Assembly: GCA_025267735.1 (NCBI GenBank)
Contig: CM046298.1
Location: forward strand, 39,209,917-39,273,916
Reading direction: 5' to 3'
DNA from: Mactra quadrangularis
Lineage: Eukaryota; Mollusca; Bivalvia; Venerida; Mactridae
DNA length: 64,000 bases
Below, one piece after another: positions 11,205 to 22,000 of this stretch; the first letter of the stretch is position 1, and the number at the start of each line of letters is the position of its first letter. The translations under genes were made by a program, and so were the position numbers. The notes under the pieces were generated by a model, which ran no database searches, was not told the origin of the DNA, and was given only the letters and a program-made list of their open reading frames with translations.

Positions 11205-12219
11205 GACAATATGAAACATGCAATAAATATTTCAAAATCAATTTCACTGGTCACAAGTGAGTCAAAATAAGGACTGCAAAATGGATTCAAATGAGTTAAA
11301 ACAAAACAAACACTAAATAAACATTTAAGAAATATATTGACTGTCATGAGACATGAAATAAACAATATATAGCACAATGAAATCATGATCATCATAATTA
11401 TATACAATATAATTAGTAATGTATGTCATACTTTCTATCAAACATAAAACTAAATGAACTAGAAAATATCATTACATATATTATATACACTTCTGAGAAA
11501 ATATCTCTTTTAGACATTCAAACAACTGAAAACTGACAAATTAACAAGTGTGGGAAAATCTTAATTCAGAGACAATCTTAAAGTCTAGTCAACAATATTT
11601 TTATCCAAAAAGAAACCTATTGTCCAGCAATAAAAAAAATTGGCAAAAAATAAAAAAAGTTTTCGTCCAACCTTATGTTTTAGCAATATGAATCATGATT
11701 TTACATAGTCCACTAGTACTAGAGTCGCTATAAATTCTCTGCATCAACATAACATAAGCCTTTTTTGGCCTCATACAGACGTTATAGTCTGATATCATTG
11801 TACAAGTATGTTGATGAAATGTTATTATGCAAATAGTATATTTCAAATGTCTACATTTTTAAACCTGTACCAGTAAAAGATTTTACATCAAGAAGTCTGA
11901 TTTTACTAAGATATCAGTCAGTCTAAACTAGACATTGCTACGAGTAACAAACAAATCAGAGTATTGATTTAAGAGGCTCAATTATTTTCATTCTACGTAG
12001 TTCAATTATCCTATTCCATGTTTTTGTAAACATATTACGGTTGGTTATACCATGCACATATACAATATCAATGCAGGAAGTATTTTACCAATTTTAAAGC
12101 TCTCAAACCAAAGGAAAAAATATTTTTGCGGCCAGACAGACAGAGAAGAAAAAGTTCCACATTTACATTATTGTTTCAAGAAAGATGAAACATTAAATAA
12201 TCTTATAACAAGGTATTGT

Positions 12220-12375
12220 TAAATTAAATTCAACTGTCAGTGGCGCATACATTAACTCCGCTGATTTAAATATTCTCTACAGTACTTCTGTACTCATGGT
12301 CAAAGAAAATAAATAATTATTATATTTAAATCAATGGGATTAATGTATGCACCATTGACATATGAATAAAATTAA
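12220..12375. mobile_element. MITE, TGTCAGTGG family, copy 1
   Basis: A ~38-bp inverted repeat starts TGTCAGTGGCGCATACATTA at 12235 and ends at its inverse near 12360. Weaker inverted similarity (TTTTATTC / GAATAAAA) extends further out. A second copy lies at 63150-63290. It contains no coding sequence. Confidence 0.8.
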
Positions 12376-12599
12376 CCAATACATAACTTAACATTTTACT
12401 TTTCAAAGACTTAAATACAAATAACATTCAAAATGAAAAAATTGAAACCACACAGTATAACTTATAATGTAGAAAGCAAATTATTGACAACTTTTATAAT
12501 AAGTTTTTAAGGCTGAAGCTAAAAAACTTTGGCTTAATCATTTTATAATTTTATAAAAACTTGCTTTAGTCTCATATTGTAACAAACACAGAGCAAACA

Positions 12600-12940
12600 T
12601 TCTGCAAAAAATACAAAAAATGTAATGTGGAAACCTCATTAAAGCAAGTTTTTTTATCAAGATCTGATCATAAATGACAAAGATATCCAACATATTAAAA
12701 ACTTTAACGCAAAAATTACAAAGGGAAATACTCCATAAAAAAGCCAGGTAGAGTTGTGGTTGCTTTCTTATAATGTTCATCATATGATATATTATCATTG
12801 TATGCAGTTTCATAAAGATCTGACAATAAATGGCAAAAATATATGGTAAAGAAAAAACGCAATTGGTAATGACACCAGACGCCCGCTGGGTTTCGCCAAA
12901 CTATAAGCTGAGTTTTTTGTTGAAAAATCTGGCTAAAATT
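12600..12940. repeat. dispersed ~280-bp repeat, copy 1
   Basis: Shares with 16055-16360, in the same orientation, blocks such as AACGCAAAAATTACAAAG, TAGAGTTGTGGTT, ATATATGGTAAAGAAAAA and GTTGAAAAATCTGGCTAA. The unit contains an internal near-duplication of an AAGATCTG..ATAAATG segment. The family is not identified. Confidence 0.75.
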
Positions 12941-13059
12941 TAATACACTCACTTGATAATGACCTTAAAATAAAATACTACTCAATAGATCACTGCTTAT
13001 CAGTTCTGTCTATACAAAGGTCTATGTTAATAAAGTTAAAGGGCAGTTTAAAGTCTGCT

Positions 13060-13275
13060 TCTATATATAGTTCAACCAACTTTACAATCTTGTACCTGAT
13101 CATTGAAATCACCTTCAGGCAGCCAATCTCTCACAGTACACATTTACACCTGAATAGACTAGAACAACCGCAGATTAATTACCTGGTCAAGAAAATTAAC
13201 AATGCCCCTATTTGGGATCGAAACACAACCCTTTCGACCCCAGCCCATGTCCTACGACAGGACCACAGCTCCTAA
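13060..13275 (-). repeat. tRNA-derived SINE remnant (minus strand)
   Basis: Minus-strand reading gives a tRNA-like head at ~13195-13270 with a box B-like GGTTGTGTTTCGATCCC, followed by a SINE-like body. It is diverged. Confidence 0.55.
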
Positions 13276-14066
13276 AAATGTATGGAATGACATTAAATAA
13301 GCTATTTGTTTGTGCAGTTATATCATGGAGATTATCAAATACTTGTTTCTATTTAAGTCGTTAAAAATTATACTTATCATAATTAAAGTAATCATAATGC
13401 CAAGCGATATAATTTACAATCATATATAGCTTTATACATTAACAAATATTTTGATTATCTAAATATAAATAGTACAAAAATTATTGTCCATTCTATGGAG
13501 ATTTTCTAGCGATAATCCAACTTTCAGCATCAAAAAAATAGGCAATATCAAATAATAGGAAAAGAAGTACAAATGTCATTCAAACAAAATGCTAAAAATG
13601 AACACAAAGAACTGTATAGAAATACAACAAGTATCAAGTCTGTATCATTCATGGCACCATCTCTTAATACAAACTCCCAATACATGGTTCAAAGTACAAA
13701 TCAATAAAAATACAAATCAATAAAAATCCTAATATTTCAGAATTTCATGAAATTTGGCAGTTTTTACACAAGTAAAGAACCCTACTTCAGTTCCCCAAAA
13801 TCCTGAACTTCAGAATCAGAATTGACAACTGATGCAAAAAAATGTAGCCAATCATGAATATAAAAAAGACAGTCCAAGAATAAAAAATATCCAAAAAATA
13901 TTTAAACAGCAAGACATTTTCGCTTCTAAAAGTTAAGCAGAATTTAGTTATAGTTAAATCATTAGAAAGTTGAATCATTTTCATTTACAGGATTTACAGT
14001 TAAAGCAAATATGACAAATATTCAGATGACATATTCATATGCAACTTTTGTAAGATGTATTGAGCA

Positions 14067-14307
14067 TAAATATTGACCCTGACCTGACCTTTATGCAAGA
14101 ATATTCATTACATTGAATACGAATGTAGTATTAATGCTTGATTACACCCTGGCCGTGTGGATTATAAGTTAAATCTTAACACACAAACATACATAATTTT
14201 ATGATCGCTGCCGAAGTTTAGAATAGGCGTGGTTCTGACTTTCGTCGGGATATGTGTAAATAATTATTAGATGCAAATGTGAAAGGTTAGGTTGGGGTCA
14301 ATATTTA
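14067..14307. mobile_element. MITE with TAAATATTGACCC termini
   Basis: TAAATATTGACCCTGACCTG at 14067 is matched by an inverted copy ending at 14307 (GGTTGGGGTCAATATTTA). The arms remain similar for ~35 bp. There is no coding sequence and no clear target duplication. Confidence 0.7.
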
Positions 14308-15550
14308 CGTACTATATTACAAATAAAGTAGAATGTAGATAGATGTTATAAGAGAAATCGACTTAACAAATCATGGATACTTTAAACATCTCAATAAATA
14401 TAAAACCAGCAACATTATCTGTATAGATTTCATTTGGAATTCAAGTTGATGGGGTTTTCAACCTGAAAAACTTTGTTTGTATCGGATGTACCCGTAAAGA
14501 GCAAAGTTAAAACAGAAAAGTGTGTTCACAAAACAAAAAGATTTTGTCTATGATGCATACTTTTTAGTAATATCATGTACATTAACTATGTTCTGCAAGG
14601 AAGCATTGGGTACAAACAAAACCTTATTCAGTTGGAAAGAAACATAAATTTGAATTCCAAATAATGAACTATTCCAACAAACCTATATACCAGTGGCCAC
14701 TGATAAAATATACAATAGCACATCTATAATGTAATTAGCTGAAGATCATTAAACCAAAGAATAAATGCCATGCTCAAATCTTTAACTTCATTCCGTGCAC
14801 ATGTTTTGTAAATAATGCACAATAGTATCTGCTGGTATTTTTCACTCATTTTAATAACACAGTAAATATGTTTTTGGATAAAAACAACTTGCAGTGTCAC
14901 CTTTCAAATATTTTTTTACACATGTTTTTTTGGCAATGAAGTGAAATAGACAAAAAATTAACTGGAAGAAAGTCTGTTAATCAGAAAGCCTAGATTTTTT
15001 ATAATAATGACATGACTAGTAAGAATGGCAAAAATTCAAAGTAAGTTAAAAAAATAAAATAATAAGATTTGTTCATCCATGTATCTTTACTTCTATGAAG
15101 TTCTGTAACAGTGAAATATTAAAATTTTCAAATACCTGAGTTTAATAATTAGTATTTATATAGAAAAAAAAAATCATATAAAAAAATTCTGAAAACATTC
15201 ATCAAAGTATTTTTTATTTGAGCTTTAAAAAAACATAAACACCATTGTTTATGCCTCTCCCCAACCCCCCATTTTTCTATCAATTATATGCAAAATTTTC
15301 TTTAAAAAATCTGACTGAAAATACAACTTGAGCGTGAAATTGAGATTTGAGCATGCAGTTTATTCTAGACTTATATAACCACAAGCCTGAATATTGAGAG
15401 TATTCCAGCACTAATACTTTATGGTTGTCACCAAGATCTAGAGACATACCTCAAACCTTTGACATTGCAACAAACTAAAACATTGTTGACATCAAAAAAT
15501 GATAAAAACAGACAGTGTAAGTTAACCCCGAGATCATGCTGTAAACTGAC

Positions 15551-16039
15551 TTATGTATGAGTCTCCATGTGTTCTGATAATTTATCTTGAGACAGAAAAT
15601 CTGTATTACAAATGTTACATTTAAAACTACCAGGATCAGTCTCCTCTGTTGATACTTTAGCTGATTTAGATACTGATGTTACTGATGGTGGAGGTGATTC
15701 TTTATAATCTGGATGAACTTTCTTTAAATGTTTCTGAAAATTGGTTTCTGTTTTAAATGTTTTTGTACAACATGGACACTTGATATCACTACTGTCTTTC
15801 TCGGATGAATGTTGTTTTTTCATGTGTCGATCTAGGTTAGGTTTGGTTTTAAATTGTTTATTACATATTTCACACATTAAACTTGTATCAGTGTCTGTTT
15901 CCGTAGTAAGTTCTAGTTTTTCAGCAACAAATTTTTCAGCTGTAAATTCTGGTTCTAACTCTGGCTCTTCCTCCATTTCATCATAATTATCAGCAAACTC
16001 TTCTCCCTCACCATATTGTTCATCTCCACCCATTTGTTC
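15551..16039 (-). CDS. zinc-finger gene, last coding exon with three C2H2 fingers
   Basis: The exon opens after TTTGTAG with GAA CAA ATG in phase 0 and ends at the stop codon at 15551. An acidic lead (Glu/Asp-rich) precedes three classical fingers. CEICNKQF...H-x4-H starts near protein residue 761. CPCCTKTF...H-x4-H and CNICNTDF...H-x3-H follow, the last reaching almost to the C-terminus. A short Ser/Pro-rich linker separates fingers two and three. Confidence 0.88.
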   Translation of the reverse strand, partial: EQMGGDEQYGEGEEFADNYDEMEEEPELEPEFTAEKFVAEKLELTTETDTDTSLMCEICNKQFKTKPNLDRHMKKQHSSEKDSSDIKCPCCTKTFKTETNFQKHLKKVHPDYKESPPPSVTSVSKSAKVSTEETDPGSFKCNICNTDFLSQDKLSEHMETHT

Positions 16040-19000
16040 CTACAAAGTTTAAAACAAGAAATGTATTGTGGAAACCACATAAAAGCTGGATTTAAAAACT
16101 TCAACGCAAAAATTACAAAGGAAAATAATTCATAATAAAGGCAGATAGAGTTGTGGTTACTTTTTAATTCTGTTCATCCAAGGTATGTTATCATTGTATG
16201 AAGTTTCATTAAGATCTGTCAATAAATGGCAGAAATATATGGTAAAGAAAAACTTAAACGCAATTGTTAACAACACCGTACACCTGACTGCCCTACTGAC
16301 AGCCTGTGATTTGCCTAACAATTAGTCGATTTTCGTTGTTGAAAAATCTGGCTAATAACATAATCATCAGAAGAGGTGGTAACGAAGTTTGATGGTACAC
16401 ATTGAATAGCAAGCTATGTGTTGGTTCAAATCCCATCCAAAACCTACTTGGTTGTTTCCTTGTGCAAGGAAGTTTATGATCCTACTAGCACAGTACTGGT
16501 GTATCAGAAAGCAGACTCTAAAGTGATTAATCTATGTTGTAAGACCTAGTTTCACAATGGAGTTAAATAAATAAGAGTAAATCCATCATCACAATTTTTT
16601 TCTAGTCATAGGCTTAAATTTGTAAATGCACTAGTCCAATTTATACTTTGTTGTAGTGATAAGCCAAAATTATCACTTAGCCGGACTATATGAAACAAGT
16701 ATTTTTAACTAGCCCCAATCAACTAGCCCAAATATAGACTGTTACACCCTGAATGGTAACATCAGGCTTCAGGCTAGACCATTAATATGACAGTTTTCAT
16801 AACTGGACATTTGGTCGGGGGACTGAAAAATATTTGTTTAAAATCTGAAATTTTATCTTACTTCACTAATGAAAAACAAGCTTTTTTACAAGCTTAAACA
16901 AGTTTTGGATAGATGCATGTATCAATATATTAACCTGTAATTCTACTCTATATTCTCCATGTTCTTCACCATCTCCTTCCAGTTCTTCTATATCTTCTTC
17001 TTCCTCATCAACACCATCATCATCCACGCCATCTCCTTCCTCCTCATCATCATCTTCATCATCATAAGGTAGCTCATTTAAATGATTATCATTATGAGAC
17101 TTCATCTCCAGTTTACGTATAATCTTATTACATATCAAACATTTAGCCATAATTGGTCCAATCATTTGAAAGTTCTCGGCAGAGGGAGACGATGCTGTAG
17201 CGTATTGTTGAGGTATGACACCAACGCCTCCGCTATTTCCTTGTCCGGGCATATTAGCTGCACCTTGCACCATTTTATTACCAGCTACCATTATATTTCT
17301 CATTTCCGATACATTATTACCATCATCATCATATTCATCATAGTCTTCATTGTATTCACCATCGTCATCATCATCATAAGTCTCGTCATAGTCTTCGCCC
17401 ATCATACCTTGGTTATAACCTTGAGCTAGGTTATAACCCTGTTGATACATTGCACTTTCAGTGAAGTCTTCCTCACCAGCAGCCTCACTTTCTATCTTCC
17501 TCATATGAGCTTCTCTCATAGCTTTGAGGGCAGCTTTGTCTTCTTCATCAAGGTCGTCTTCGTTAAATTCATCATCATCCTCGTCATCATCATCATCATA
17601 GTCCTCTTCAATCTCATCATCATCCTCTGTACCAAGATAGTTTGGGTGAAACATTCGTGCTGGGGGCATGGGTACTTTCTGCTGACCCCCTGAACCTTGA
17701 CCTTGTTGTTGGGATTTCTGTTCTGGATATTCGACAACCCAGCTTAGTTTAGATGATAACTGACCTAGTTTAGCTTGGATTTCACGGTCAGCTTCTGACA
17801 TGTTTTCAAAATGTTTTTGTTTAGTCATTCTTATAAGTGTCTCGGTATCCAGACTGTCAATATTGTCTATTCTGAAATGATAAGAAAACAACAAGTTAAC
17901 TTAAACTTTAAGTGCCGTCATATATGACCTAAATATGAGTTGAATACGACATTAAACCCAAATAAAACAAACAATTAAACTTTAAGCAGTCATAGCTCAA
18001 AATTTTCTAAGTTAACTTCAACTTTAAAGCTGTCAAATTTTCTTGAGCACTTGCCTGATTTCTTCTTAACATACATTGACGTATTAGAAAAGCGCAAAAT
18101 TATCAACCAATCTGATGATATAGAAAATAATTTTCACTGGCATGAATCAATGTTCACAAATCCTGCATGTTACAGGCTAGTGGGTTAATGTGGTGACATT
18201 AAAAGCATGTATATACAGTTCTAGTAGAGCAAAACAGACCAAGGTAAGACAAAGTGTTTAGTTTAGTTTCTTCAGAAAGCCTATATTTTCAAAAATACGA
18301 CGCCATGATTACATGTGTGACGTCATCAACAGTCTCGTTCAAAACTTGTTTATTTTCACATCTAAAGTCCAAATGACGTCAAATTTGTATACGACGTCTC
18401 CTATAAGTAACTCGACGTGTTGGCAGAATTTGAAGAAATGCAGACAACAAAAAATGTAAAAAACTAAGGGTACAAAGTCAGAGGAAGGTATAATTATGTG
18501 TGCTGCGCTGGGTGTGTGTTTCCATGGTTACAATAATGTAAGTAGCATGGGCGTTTTGCAAAATATTATATTAAAAGTACAACAAATTTGTTACTAACTA
18601 ATATATATATTAACATGTACCTGTTATCTTTCGAGGGAACTGTTTTATTACTTTCTTCTTTTCTCTTTGTATTAGCTGCACCAGTGGCCAGTCCATCTTT
18701 ACCAGTTGGTCCCTTATCTGTACCCCTTTCTGTCCCGGGTGCACTAGCCTGACTTGGCAAATTTTCTTTATCAAGTTCAGATTTTTTATCAGCCACTGTT
18801 TCAGACAGACTGGTTTTCTTTAATTCACACTTAACACTGACTGTTTCTACTTTTTTACCTGAACTCTTCAATGTGGCATTAGACTGGTACACTACATTTT
18901 GTGAATTAGATCCAGCTTGACTAAGTGATGGAGATGATAAATTGGAACCAGTCAAACTATTAGTTTTATTTAGCTTGCTGGTACCTGCACTTTGTTGTAT

Positions 19001-22000
19001 TTGTTTTTGTTGAGACACTTGAGGCTGAGAACCAGCTGAAGAATTTCCACCAGAGTTAGCAAGTGAAGCTTGAGAACCTTTGTACTGGGCGAGAATTTTC
19101 TGAAATTCAGCATCAGACAACCGCTCTTCAGTAAAGCCCCCTGATTTAGATACTACTCTAGTAGTTTTAAGTTTTTGACTTTGAGATAGGCTAGGACTAG
19201 TTGACCTTTGTGACACAGAAGATGACACACTGGACACCGACACTACAGAATCAGCTTTATTAACTAATGGAGCCAAGGTAACCTCTGTCTTCCTTCTTTT
19301 AGCATCATTAACCTGACCTTGAGGAAGCGTTCCGGATTCCAGTGGGCGCTTTTCAACAGTTTTTAGTTGATTGTTAACATTAACAGACTTTGTATCAACT
19401 GGTCTTGTCACCCCATCAGTTCTCTTGGTAGTAGGGTCATAATTACTGAACAAGAATGCTGGAATCTCAGGTGTTTTTACTGTAAAGAGAAAGTTTATCA
19501 AATCATCATCCAGAAAAACATTCCTTTCAGAGCATCAAATTGCATACCATATGACATAGATTACAAAAATGCATAGAAACAGCATAGGTCTCACATACAT
19601 TCCAAGGACCAACACATTAAGAAATTTAAATTAAAATTGGACTCTGTTTTCGTCATAAGCCAAATTGAGAATAAAATCAATTAATAATGTAATGAAATTT
19701 AATAAATTCCCCCATTGTGATCCCCTTTACGAGAAGGGAACTAACTCATTGATATTATGTCAACACTAAATATTCCTATATATATTATTTATACTGAATG
19801 AAGTCATTATGGCATACTTGCATGCCTGGGAATCCCCCTTTATGTTTTTAAATTTTTTAGTTTGTTTACATAAATGTGAATATTGTCCTTCACAGATACC
19901 TGACAGTTGTACTTTTTTGTATGTGGTTATTTTTTTATTATTGAACATCACACAAACTTTACATTTTTTCATGAAAGTATGTACAACATGTAAAACAAGT
20001 AAATCTGTGAGCTAATGCTCACTAGTGATACCCCCGCAAAAATCTAAAAATATGCGACAAACAGGAAGTAGATGAGCAAGGAGCATGAAATCGCTTTACA
20101 CCACATGGGACTATGGGATGAAGCAATATGCAAAGTATTGCTGCTGCATGTTATAGTTGCTGAGAAAACTGCGACGGAAATTTTGTAACGGACGCACGGA
20201 CAAGGGTAAAACAGTATACCCCCCTCTTCTTCGAAGCGGGGGTATAACTAAGATCACACAAACTCACACAAAGGTACATGTACAGCTAGTATACCAGTAT
20301 ACTATGTCTTCAAAAAGTTTGTATAGTCCAATTGGGAGTACATAATGTTTATTCAAAATATCTATCACAACTAAAGTCATTGAAATTATTGATGATATTT
20401 TATTGTATCATAATCTTGTCTAATCTTACCTCTTGTAGTTGTTTGTCCAGCAGAGACAGTTTTCTGACTATGAGAACCACCAACCGCTGAACCTAAAAGT
20501 ATTAAGACATTTTATTTAACAATAAACCAGTAGCGTGTTCAATTACACAAAACGTTACAGAACGTTACATAACGATACATTCGGAACTCCTCGGCCATAT
20601 ATTTGTTTACTTCAACACCGGTAGTTTCAAAATAGCGTCTAAATATGTCCGAGATTATTTGCAGCAAATGGATGAGGAGTTCCGAATGTATCGTTAGGGA
20701 ACGTTCTGTAACGTTTGCGGTAACTGAACTCAGCCAAGGTCTTTTTCATGGGTATTTATACTTAGTGATATCCAATATAAAGAACACTAAAATTACTGCT
20801 AATTTTCTGAAGGTAAAAAGCCTTTAGCATAATCCATATTTTACACATAATTATAGTCATATAATACATCATAGCAGCTCACATAATTTAAATTATATCA
20901 CTTATAACTCAGGACTAAGCTTTCAAGAATATGCTGTACTTTGTGATAGTTAACCTTCCATTGTAGTCTTAGCCTTAATTTTTAGTGGCAGTAGCCAAAT
21001 TATAATGTTAAGAGTATTAAATGAGCATTATAATCAACCAGCCAGATTATAATTGATTTTCATTAGTTCCAAGATTAAGATTTACAACAAAGATTGCAGA
21101 CAAGGTAAAGTTCATGGTGTAAAGATTGCATTCTTGCAGCTTGAAACAATTTATTCATGACTGTAGAACATACACTGAGTTAAAAACAAAAAGAAAAACG
21201 AAAGTAAATACCTGTGATAAAGTTGAGAAATTTGTTCTTAATATTTCCAATGTCAGTTGTTTTAACAAAACTTTGAGCATTTGAGGAAGCTAAATGATCA
21301 GTACAAAGTTCTGAAGCATTAGCAGTCAACAACACAGTCTCTTCTCCAGTGGCAGAAAGTCTCTCCAACTAAAATGTACACAAAAAGTACAAACAGATTA
21401 TTAATGGCTGAATTGATATACAGGTATAGCTGGGTTTGGACTTTTGTCAACATGATACAACCATCAGTATGGATCACTGTGCTTGTTCCATAAGTAATAA
21501 AATCTATGATAAAATTATTTTCTATTTGGTAATTCAGTTCCACATGGGAGTGTTATAGACAAGTTGCAATATGAAGTCACAAGCCAGTGCTGTGCTATAT
21601 ACTTAAGAAAATATCTGGTAGGCAGAAAAAAACTCTTTCAGTGTATATAGCCGCAGATCTTTTAATTTGTAATAACTTATGTTCATATTCTTATTTATGA
21701 AAACAAAATGCATTATCTGAACATTGTTTATACTAAATGTGCATCAAAGAGCTAGTGAGAGCTAAATTCTTAGTTCAATAAATTCTTATCAACTGAAAAC
21801 AAATTTAAACAGTGCAGTCAAGAGTGCAATTTTGATTTAAACTACATCAGAATAAAATTTCTAGATGCTAATGGGGTTTGCAAATGAGACTGAGATGACA
21901 CAAATTTCACAGTACTTTTTATGTGCTAACTAAAGATATCTAATACTAACGTGCTATAAGTTATAACCCATATAACTTGACCTCACACCTATGGCACAGT

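Larger units (their letters stand above)
9160..15540. other. long intergenic region downstream of the zinc-finger gene
   Basis: No exon with coding character could be supported on either strand. The stretch is AT-rich and holds a perfect hairpin (11113-11204), a MITE (12220-12375), a dispersed repeat (12600-12940), a SINE (13060-13275) and another MITE (14067-14307). The 3' UTR of the zinc-finger gene presumably occupies its right-hand end; an AATAAA on the minus strand near 15210 is one possible polyadenylation signal. Confidence 0.5.

Noticed and set aside
17082..17693. Plus-strand Ile/Val-rich frames opposite the acidic exon
   Set aside because: They are antisense shadows of GAT/GAA codon runs of the zinc-finger gene.
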